A stretch of DNA of 64,000 bases from Acanthopleura granulata (Eukaryota > Mollusca > Polyplacophora > Chitonida > Chitonidae): positions 31,870,299 through 31,934,298 of the forward strand of contig JABBOT010000080.1 in NCBI GenBank assembly GCA_016165875.1. Direction: 5' to 3'. Made by a program: the position numbers and the translations under genes. A model generated the notes under the pieces. That model made no database searches. It was not told where the DNA came from and saw only the letters and a program-made list of their open reading frames with translations. Shown here piece after piece: positions 26,597 to 38,500 of this stretch. Each line of letters opens with the position of its first letter. Position 1 is the first letter of the stretch.

Positions 26597-29500
26597 CTAA
26601 AAAGTCAAAATAAAAAGCAGATGTACCATTTGAGGTTAAATTTCTGTGACATGAAGAAAAACGATAGCATCACCATATGAAGAGCAAAGAAGATCAATCC
26701 ATTATTTACCCAGAAGCCAGTAGATACACGTCCATGTAAAAGAGGAGAAATTAAGTTTGACAGAGTATCTCATAAATTCCATAATAAAGTAGACTGAATT
26801 CTCAAGACGAGACACCGCTTACAACGGTCTCCTGTACATGTCATTAGATCCTCTGATTTAAAACCTGAAATGCACCAGTCATTTGTCACTGGTATAACTG
26901 GAAACCTTTTTCCTGTCTATAAAGGCAATTCTGACTTCAGGTCTGAATCTGATATTTGCCCCTTACCCTTGTGTATTGTACGCAAACCGGTACCCCAGCA
27001 CTGATTCATTGCAAGAGAACAATCATCAATCCAGTTTGGACCTGAAAATGTTCCCCATTTTTTTCTCCCCATTGTACTGAAGTGTGCACAAGTACTGATG
27101 TTGTGACTCACCTGGCCAAAATCTGAACTTACACACATATAACAAATACCATACCTGTGACTGCCACTGGAGAGTTATATGCAAATCAGATGACGTTCCT
27201 TTTCTGAAAGAGGCCCCTCTCAGGCATGAAATTCTCTTACTGATACACTTACCATATCCCATGCCCTGAAGGAAGAGTTTGAAGGCCTCGCATACTTTGC
27301 CTGGCTGTTCATCAAGAGGCATTCCACCACAGTCAGCAATCTAAAAATGAAAGTGTAGATCAGGTTATAAAATTACCTCAGTAATTTGACTTCATAACAT
27401 GCAGGTCAGAGTGAGAAGAATAATTAATATTCACAGGATCAATATTTTTACCTTTATTGGGTAATCTTCTCACTGAAGGATAGCAGTGACTTTCAATTTA
27501 CTTATTTACTTAACGTAAGCAACAAAATATACACAATTATAAATCAACATATTTAACTGAATCCCAAATAACATTTGACATTCATTAAGACAATACAAGA
27601 AACCTTACCAATAGAAATATTAAACACTACAAATTTGTAAAATACCTCAATGTAATAGCTAAAAAGTTAGAAAAGGGGCTAATTTCTAATATTTCTATGA
27701 TACAGAGTAAACATTCCCTAACCTTCATGAAGTCTGTCTCTTGAGGATCCATCCTTCCATTCATATCAACCACTTGATCAATATGAGGGGAATCATCTCC
27801 CACAAGGATCAAGGTGCGACACCTGCAAAACAAAAACACAGTATTTAAGTCTTAATTAATTTAATTAATGCTTTTCCTGTAGTTTTATTATCATACTCAG
27901 AATACCTTCTTCAGTAATAGCTAGGGAAAGAGAAGCTTGGGTGAGCCAAGCACTACAGTGAGTACCAGATTTAATTACTCACCATGATTTAATTGCTCGC
28001 CATGATTTAATTGCTCACCATGAACAGGGTGCTCGCCATGAAAGAGAATGCTCTTCAATGACATTTCAGGACCTAACACAATATAAATTTTCAGCAATTA
28101 TCACAGAGTACAAACCTTCATGTGGATATTAATGTTCATCAGCCAAATCTAAACGTAATGCAATGCAATTTTCAACATTGATAAATCAAGTACCGATACA
28201 CCAACTTTTCCCCCAAAAGATATCTTTTTCAAGGTCTTGAAACCTTTCAACAAAATTCAAGAACATAAATAGATTTCCAGGACCAGTGGAAAGAGCTGCT
28301 GTCTCAACAAAGGCAGTAGAGCTGATCCTATCAGAGCCAGAGTTTGTAAAAATACAAATTCTGGATTACATTATCAATGTTAAAAGCGCAGAACAATTTT
28401 TAGGAAATGCAATACAGTGCACTTACTTGACTGTTTTTGACTTTTTGATGGGGCCAAGTTCTCTGACAACACCCAGATCATCTCGCCTGAAATGAGAAGT
28501 TGTCATTATTACATGCACACATCTATTTGACATAATATGTGGTTAGAAAAACTTGTGAACTGAAGTAGCAAAAAACACTTGTTCATGCAAAAGAAGAACG
28601 CATGACCACATCAGTTCTTTTTTCTTCTTACATACAGAATAGCAGCTTTAAAGAATGACTGTGAAAATTGCATAAAAGACGATGCTCTACTATCAGAAAA
28701 TTTGCTACCAGCTTTATAGACCTCATTTTGCTTTAAAAAATTGTTTGGTGTACATTTGAAGGTAGGCCAAAGGTCAAATATGTCAGAGTGAAGGTAACAC
28801 AGGTGAGGTACCATATACTATGACGATTTACGACCAAAGAAAACCAGATGATGTATTCTACCACCGGTAGACTGCAAATGAACAGGCCATACGCCTCCTA
28901 ATAACCCATAACCGTTGTTGTTGTTCATTTACTGTCAATCCTGTCGTACCACAGTGTGTTCTCCTGGAGTTCTGTTAATCATGCCATCTAACTTCCCAGT
29001 ATAATGCCCGTTACCCGAGAGGATATACTCACGAGGAATTTCCAATCCCCCCTTCTCGATATCTGATTGTCTTTTCTTTGCTCAAGAGATTTTGCATTCA
29101 AAAGTCAGCCATTTCAAATACCAATGGCATTCGGCAAAAGCCATCGTATATGCTTCCATTATGTGGATTAAAAAAATTTGATCAAAAAATTGTCGTTGTA
29201 CGAGATATACTGTGAATGACCCACTGCTACTTGCTGGTCGCAGCAGTCACTAGGAAATAAAAAACTGAATAAAAGTGGTACTAGTTTTGTTCTTTTCTTC
29301 CAAAATTTTGTTCATGGCTGAAAATAGCTTGAAAAATATGATCCACAGGCTGCAACAATCGCTCACCCAGTATAGCTATTTTAAGAACGTACAGGCAGGA
29401 ACAGACAGTTCCCTGCACAGATTTCTGAAACAGTCATTTAAATGGTGAATGTGCAGAAAGCTGGGGACTTCCATCTATTAAGTATGAACTGGATAAGGAT

Positions 29501-32500
29501 GGTTTTGCATGCGCTCAGAAAGCGCCTGAATATATTCAAGGGACAGTATTAGTAGGTCGATAAAACAGATTTTGAATTTGTTGGAACTGCTCTCGACAAA
29601 GTCCGAGCTCATGTCATGTAATCTTATCTGTATTGAAAACAGACAAAAAAGAAAATTTTTTTATGCCCTTGTGGGCTGTATGACGTGAATACTACAGTGA
29701 AAACTTCATAGTTTTCCAGATGTTTTCGATACTAGAACTCCGTTACATGTCTGGGCAAAGAGTAGGTAATAAGACTTCTCAAAATGACTGCCAGTGGTGA
29801 GCCGTTTGTAGTTCTCACAGCTAATCTGACCTCAAGGCTTCCAGTTGATTAGTTTCATCAGTAAAGGTGCGAAAGTGAAAAGAAAGGGTTCGAGATTCAA
29901 CCCGAAAATGACATAGAAATGAGCAAACAAAGTGAGTTCGAATGCCAATTTGAGTTCGGAGATCTGCAGCGATTTTTTTCAGTATCAATACAGGTGATGA
30001 CTTGGTGTTGTGATAAATATCAGAATTTTAAAATAACACCCGAGCTCATGGACTATCTGTGCACGCGGAGTCACAAGACAGCAGATACTTTATGCACATG
30101 CTTAACCATCTTAGTGTACCTTTCTGCATCTGTTGTTGACAAAAAAACTGTTCTCTGAAAATGCTGTTTCCCGATGGCATTTATCTTTTGCCCTCATCCA
30201 GTGAGCAACCACTTGTTTTCACCAACTAATCTGCGGTTATGGTACTGGTAGATGAAACAGTTAACAAACCATGCAACCTGCTATATAAACCAGTGTACTT
30301 AGATGACACAGTGAAAACGAAGAAAACAAAGTAATGACCAAGTTCAACTGACGAGCAAGCTATTCTTTTGCCTGTGCCAAGGGTAACAAGGAAAGTAGAT
30401 TGTTGTTTGAAACAACAACAACATGACGAATGCCAGGTTGGTATAACAGCAATCCCATATAAATCTCAAAAGGATGCATGTCACTTCCAAAAAGTAATAT
30501 GGGATACAGCTATAATCAGTCTCTTGTGTGGAATTCTGTCAGCCTAATTATGCCATCTCTTTGATCAGAAAACCCTCTGTCACCGGCGAAGTCTCCTGGA
30601 ACTGTCTGCCGCACGCTTGTTGTGATCAAACTTGCCGCCAGCCAGCGAGTCACGTGACCATTAAGATTTTGGTTCTTGGTCGTAAATCATCACAGTATAC
30701 GATGTATTTACTTGATGTATGACTCAATGAAGAGGCTTAGGTTGTGAGCATTCATCACTTTGATATAGTCCTGGAACACATGCACTAAATCATGGTTCTG
30801 CCAGCGAGTTTTCTGAAAAACAAAAAAAAAAAGAAGAGAAATGCCATATATAGCCAATCCTGAGGAGAAAACATCCAATCACAGACACAACACAAGCCTC
30901 AACCTCCACCGTGGTCAGTTTTACTGACAATTCTATGTGCACACTGCAGATTATGTGTGTGTTCTTCTTATGCCTGTAGCTGCCTGTGTTCAGTCAGTTA
31001 TGACTGACCAATCAATGATGCTTGATAGTTACTGATGCTTTCAGAAGAAGTCAAAAGCTGATATGACGGTTGTCCAGTTTTCTGATCGCCCAGTATATAC
31101 AAGGGCAGTTTGAACGGAAGGAGTTTCGCCAGTATTCAATGCCTACTGTGGGTGTGCTTGAGCAAGGGACAACACTTGTAATGTGTTATGCCTTAGACTG
31201 ACAAGATGTACAGCTCATAGCCTCCTTACCTTTCCAAACCAGTGCCATAACAGGTACTCCTCTGTGAAGTTTGTCATCTGTCCTCCAAACAGGTACCAGG
31301 AGTTCATCTGCATCAGTAATGCACACATGCTCAAAATTTCACACAGCACAATATCAGCAGATTTTGATCGGACATAAAGCAATTATGAGTGGCAACATCA
31401 CCACAAAGCCAGGACTTTTAATTATTTACTTCCTATTTCACAAATTATTTACAAATCCAATCATCAGGCCATGGTCAAGACAGGAGACAAATACCAGATT
31501 TATTTTCCCAGGAGGCTGAGGGACTTTCTTTGTCCCAAAATTAAAGTCACTTGCAATATAAATTCACTCCAACACGAACAGTTACAGCATCATGCTTCCT
31601 CGCTGAACCACCACATTGGACACTCAAACTGATTACAAGCAGGGTGTCCTCTAAACCAATGTCTTTGGTATGGTCTGACTCAGGATTGTATCACGGCCTT
31701 CTATAATATACACCAGAACAAAGCAGAGACTCAAACCTCTACTAGAGTTACTTTAGTAACTGATGGTTCATTACTGACCTTCTGATATCCCCATTCAATC
31801 CAGCCTGGCACCTTGGCTGTGGGGTTGATCAGTACCAGAGCATCCACACGATTTGGTTGCTGAAGCTGTTAAAGACCAAGCAAACAAAAAATGAAAGAAA
31901 TGACACTACTGTTGGCTTGACAGAGACCAATGATTCCTGTCATTTACTAGAACTGAAACAAAAAAAATGTTTGTGTTGTGATATGTGTTAGAATAAATCA
32001 CACTTATACATGAGGTGTCCACTATTTCAGCAGGCCTTCTAAACACGAATTAATGTTCTCACCACAATATGGCTGCAATACTGCTGAAATAGCGTTATGC
32101 CATAATCATTCATTCAATCATTCAAAATATGAATTGATTGATGACGAAGATTACTGTATGTCCAACTTACAGCCAATCTTGTAAGGACATTGGCACCAGC
32201 TCCCACACCAAAACCTAGAACACGCTTGATCCTGCAAAACATTAAAGCAAACGTCAAAGATTTTACAGAGCATGAATAAATCCTACCTTATTTATCTGTA
32301 ACAGTAAAAACATTGCAGTTTCACACAGTTGACGTGCAGTTGTTTGTGAAGACATGCCCTTTACATGTATCCACTAACATTTACACAAAGTGTTGAGTGC
32401 TGACCAGATAGTAACTCGTGAAAATTCAAAAGTTTTTGTTGTCAAATTTAATTGCATGATGCATAAAAATTAAATGATTTTAACTATTACGGTAAATTAA

Positions 32501-35500
32501 TGTAAATTTGGATAATTTCACACCTTTACAACACGGCCAGGTTCATACACTTGCAGCTCAGTCTTATCTGTTAGCTTATGGGTCAACCAAATGACTGTTG
32601 AATTGTTCCTGATTGAGTGATGTCAAAATTTTGTCAAAACTCTCTCTAAGCAGACAAACCTTGATTATCCTATTTCAACACTTACCCAAAGTAGTCAATG
32701 ACATAGTAAACTGCCTGAGCCAATTGGTCCATGGTTGGGTACATAAACCTGAAAATGTCAAACACAGTTACATCTCTTGTTGATCATCAAATATCATCAC
32801 ATGTAGAGTACATAAGTGATTAATTAATCCACATTTCTGCACATTTTTTTTCCGTTCTTATCTTTTATTGCTAACTATTAATTTTTACAAATACATTTAC
32901 ATACAGCTTATAAAAATGTCTGGAATGTACTTTTCGACATCAATCAGATCTCTGAACATAGCTTTGAATGGTTTTGCATGATTTTCTATAAGAAACGTGG
33001 ATACTGCCTGTTTTCAGAGTAAAAATATACACCTGAACCATCTTGTGTTAAAGTGTAGGAGTTCAAAATCCACCCACAAACTAGTGACCCTAGTCATATC
33101 ATCTGGTAAAAAACATACATGTACAAATGCAAAAATGCCACCTGAACTACTTCATGTTCCTTCTTGTTGCATAGTTAACACTGTCTGTATGGAAGAGCAT
33201 AAAATGTATTATGCAAGCAACACAACAGTGTGATTTTATGATGGTTACATCAACAAAATCTATCATGCTTTTACACATTTGTACATTCACATAAAATGAG
33301 AAAACTTTTGAAAATAGAAAACAAATGATAAAGTTAATCAATGTGGAGAGAAAAAAAAAAATCAGACCTTCACATGGAAGTTAAGTACAGTACAGTTCAA
33401 TTCCAAAATGACACAAAACGGCAATCTTGTGGACAGTAATATCCAATCACAGACACAATACAAGCCTCAAATTCCACACTGAGTGCAGTTATACTGACAA
33501 TTCTGTTCTACAAACATAGGTGCACAGTACGTAAATTAACATACACGGAGTACATAAACAAAAAGCTCAGAGTACAAATGAAATTTCATGCAACTGACTA
33601 ACCATAAAACAAATTTAATAAACAAATACTCATTGTGATAATAGACTACAATCCTTCTTCACTGTTATTTTTACCCTAAGCAACACCACCCTCTAACATG
33701 CCACAACACCCGTAGGACAACATGATACCAAGCACATACAGGAGCACATATCTTTAGCCAGTGACTGACTTACTTGTTTCCCATGCTGTCAGGATTACCT
33801 AAGGCATCACCCCTAAAGAAAGGCGTCACACAGTTGTTAGTACAGGAAGATTGTCCTACATACAGGAGGTGTTAAGTGTCAGATTTTTAAAGCGTATCAG
33901 ACAAGATTGCCGAATCATGCAACTGTTGATACATATAAATGGATGATCAGTTGGATCCACGTTATCCAAGCTATGATACAAGCTTGAGAGGCAAGTACCT
34001 TGTACAATGACCAGTAAAGATGCAAGACTACACAGTTACCAGGACTGGCTCGCATCAAGGCATCTTAAGCCTAAGTTGATTGTAAATCACTACGATCATG
34101 ATCGTAGCACTCACTTGCAATCTACTCCCTACTGCTGGAAGGGATTCTAAGACACGATCGTCGTAACTTACAATAGAAAATTACAACCGTCAAGACCCAG
34201 TTGTAAGTATTTTCAATTGCCAAAAAATTAACTTTGAGTACAAATACTTGCCTAAGGTAGACCTAAGACTCGTTATTAATTTTCGTCTATGCAAAGGTGT
34301 ATAATTTATTTGTCTCAAACAGGCATAACAAAAAGTTTCTCAAAAGTTGTTGTTGTTGTTGTTAGCTCTTTAATCATCGTGATTGTAGAGCACTTTTGAA
34401 AACATTGTAGAACACTTTTGAAAACGAAGGCAAGAAAAAGTTAGTGACAGGTACATTGTCAATTTACATTCTCCAGGCCACCTGTCAAATTTGGCCTACG
34501 ACTGCAATCATCACTTCGCAAAGTTACAATCACTTTACTATTCCTTAGTCCAATCTGCTTAATCTATTATTAAAATCGATTGTAAAGTCAACTATAAGGA
34601 ATACAACTGTAGTTACACACATGTATGCTACATGAACAGTCAGACAGATTGACAGCATACATGAACAGTCAGACAGACTGACAACTGATCATCGACATGG
34701 AAAATAAATACTACGAATTATGTATTTTGATGTGGTCTACACTTAAACCTACTTCACTGAAATTAAACAAAACCTGTAGGAGCAGTGGTGTTATGAAAGA
34801 TATGTTAACATATACTGGATGAACAGACTGATCACTGAAATTAAAAATCATTATTACAAATTATGTATCCTGATGCAGTCAACACTTCAACCAAGCTTCC
34901 TTGAAATCTGTAGGAGGAATTGCATTTTGAAGGAAATGTTAACATGGCCGATAAGCAGGCAGACAGATGGACAAAAACTGTAGGAGTAGCAGAATTTGGA
35001 AGGAAAAATTAGCAGACGTCAGACAGATGGCAAGACGCCAGGTAACTACCTAATACATAACCACTTCTGGTCTTCAACCAGTTGAGCTAAAACAAGGGTT
35101 AGGAGAAATCCAACAACTCGCCGAGAAGTGCCTCACTTCTAGGCAAACTGAAGCTTAACTTGAGAGGGCAGCTGACCTTAACAGAAAATCTTATCCAGAC
35201 AAAGACACTGACACTAATTCTTCTCCCCCTCTCCCCACTCCAAATACTTCCCTTACTTCATAATGGTGAACTAAAGACCAGACTGATAAGTGTTGTTACC
35301 AACTTATGACAACAGTGGCAACATCACACACGTCATAGTTCACAGTTCACAATTCCACAACCAATATTATGCCAAACTATCATGAAACAGCAACAATTTG
35401 ATTATTATTATTTGCATGTTTGCAAATTGCCCTTAAAGTTACAACAGCTAATAATGAAATGCATAATGACCCACTGCACTTTGACTTTCATGAGTGGGGT

Positions 35501-38500
35501 TGGCATTTGTGATGGGTAACCATCCAATGTTATTAGTATGTAGAGCGTGAGGTAGGTAACAATATGAGAGCGCAGCGCTGATGACGATTTGATAACCATG
35601 AGGAACAGACTGTCCATTATCGAGGTCATGATAGGCACAAAGCCTGATGGGCTGGCACGGGACACAGAGATCGTTGACGACTTGGAGGAAACAACAACAG
35701 AGAGTAAAGTAGACATCCCTACAGCACAATACATATTCCCCCCCCCCCCATCCCAATCCGTTTCCACAAATTCATCAGTGAAATTGAGATATGTAAACCT
35801 TGATGACACACTGGCAGCTGTCCATGTTTTTTTTTTCTTTTTTAATATAGCTACATTTTCTGCACAGTTAATTTTAGTGTTCTGATTCTTTTCCTAAAAC
35901 ATTTTTCCTAAACGTAAATATGGTCTACAAGACCCAAAATTTTATAACATTACATTTAAAAATACAATGGATCTTGAAAACGATTCAGTTATCATTTGCA
36001 GTGCTTTAAAATTTGATGCTAGACCCAGAATCAGATAGCAAAAATTATAAACATGTCAACAATCCTCAGGCTAGAAGGGCTGTTTTGAATTTAATGAGCA
36101 GACAACTATGTAGATGTTTGGTGAGTAAATCATGAACATGGCCATAGATTTATCTGGCATAGAAAAAAACCAAGACAACAAGCAAGATTAGATTTTTTTC
36201 TCACCTCGCCTGATATTTTGGAAAATATCGTAGACATTGATATCAAACATGGCCATAGGTCAGACCCATTGAAAGGAGAAACAATAAAGTAAGGAGAAGG
36301 ATACACAGAGACAAAGAGTTAGACAAGGAAATAGATAGATAGGAGAGATATGTGGACATCAACTTTAGAAAATTACACAAAGCCATTCTCACAGATTTAA
36401 GTGAAAGAAAGCTTGCTCTGGAAAATCTTAGAAGATGTATAGTTTATTACTGTTCAAGCTAAAGCCATCTGGGCAGATAATGGAGAAAAACCAACAAATT
36501 ATTTTCTCTGTTTAGAAAAATGAAATGGTGTATTAAAACACTACCAACACTAACACTGGATTCTGGAGAAAATAATTTCAACAGTAAAAGAATATTGAAT
36601 GCACAGAAAAAAAATTCTGGAAAATAATACTGTAACGGTGATAATAAAATGATTAAGAAAGAAATAAAAGCTGAAATAACAAACTATGAATTTGAAATAT
36701 TAACCACAGGAGTAATTCGATTCAGTGAATTAACATATGCTCTTAAAAAAATGAAAAAGGCCCACGAATAGATGGTTTTCCGGTAGAATTTTTCAAATTT
36801 TCCTGGAAAGAAATTATCCCACAACTTTCTATAACTCAGCGGCTAATAACCTGTTCACCAAAACCGGGGAAAAAACATTGCTTTTTGAAAAATTGCAGAC
36901 TTATAACATTGTTGAGTGTAGTTTATAAATTAGCCTTTGCATGTATCCCTAACAGAATCAAAATGGTTTTGGACAAGTTCATTGATAAAGGCCAGAAGGG
37001 CTTTCTTCAAGGACATATTAGAATGGAGAAAATATACTGTTAACTTATGATATAATGTTAGCTTGCGAAGAAGAACATATCCTTGGTTTATTGATACTTA
37101 TTGATTTTAAAGAAGCCTTTGACTCAATATCTTGGATATTTTTAGAAAGCGTTCTGGAAGCATTTAACTTCAGGGTGTCAATAAAGAAATAGGTCAAAAC
37201 CTTATCTTAACAACATTTGGTAACAATACCCAAATGGATGTAGTTCAAAATGGACGTTTGTCAGATGCTTTTTCTAAAATAGGCAAGTTTGCAGGCAGGG
37301 CGATCCAGTATCTCCTTACCTTTCTATCTTATGTGCTGAGGTCCTTGAGGGTACGATTAGACAAAATAAAAATATCAAGGGTATTACACTCGGAGAAGAA
37401 CATCAAATTAGTTAGTATGCTGATGATATTCAACTAATCCTTTACGCTTCTGAGAGCTATTTAAGGCAAGCATGTCAATATCTTGACAAGTTTCATAAAT
37501 TATCTGGATTGAAACCAAATAAAGAAAAAACAAAAGCATCATGGACTGGTTCTGAAATAAGACTGTTAGTGATGTAAGCTTTGACTGGGTAAAAGATTTT
37601 TAACTCCTGGGAATACATTTTTTGACCGTTAATATGGTCGATATTTGGAAATTAAATTATCTGGCTAAACTTGACGACTTACAGGAAGAACTTAAAAAAT
37701 GAGCTCTGTCAAAACCACCAGATGAATAGGTAAAACAGCTGAATACTGTTTTATTTAAATTTACTTTGAATGGAGGTAGCGACTGGATTCAAAGGAAGTC
37801 AATAACGCCAAAAAGAAAGATAAGGAAGGGTCAAGGATGGTCAATGTTGCAAATTTTATACATAGTTTAAATATATCGAGGATGAAAAGAAAAGAATGGT
37901 TAGACATTTAAAGCTAAATATACTGTAATGGGGACATACCCCGATTTTAGTTGTCTTATAAAAAGAATCCCATCCTCTTAAAATCATGTAAACAGCACAC
38001 AGCTAGAGTTAAATTTGCCACATTCAGGTAGATCTCTGGTTTTAGTCAAATGGGGAAATGGATTTTATGACATAATGAAAGCAGAATATGGGTTAATAAA
38101 CAAAGCTGAGAAAAGATGGGAGGAAGTTGTACCACTGAAATATTATACAAATTGGTCACAAATTTATATGTGATACTTTATTTGTACAACAGAAGTTGTA
38201 CACGAAGTACTTAAGAGGATATTAGTTATAAAATCTTTTCTTTCCAAAACCAATATAACAGATAGCAACATTTGTTCAGACTGCAAGATGCAAAGTGAAA
38301 CTATTGATCATCTACTTTTGTTTTGTCCAGGTGTTTGGCAAGACATGAAAAATCAGATAATGAGCGCTGTAAAATACAATGGTACATTCCTCGAACACCA
38401 CAATATACTGTTGAGGAAAAGGAGCAATTATTTCTGAATACTCTTTTGTTACTAACTATTAAACCCATACGTTTATCAAAACAAATTCAAAACGGCCACC

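Larger units (their letters stand above)
30868..33520. repeat. Dispersed direct repeat pair
   Basis: ATCCAATCACAGACACAACA, CAAGCCTCAA and TACTGACAATTCT at 30868-30945 recur at 33440-33505. Both copies are intronic in NDRG; only the two ends of this span carry the repeat. Confidence 0.55.
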
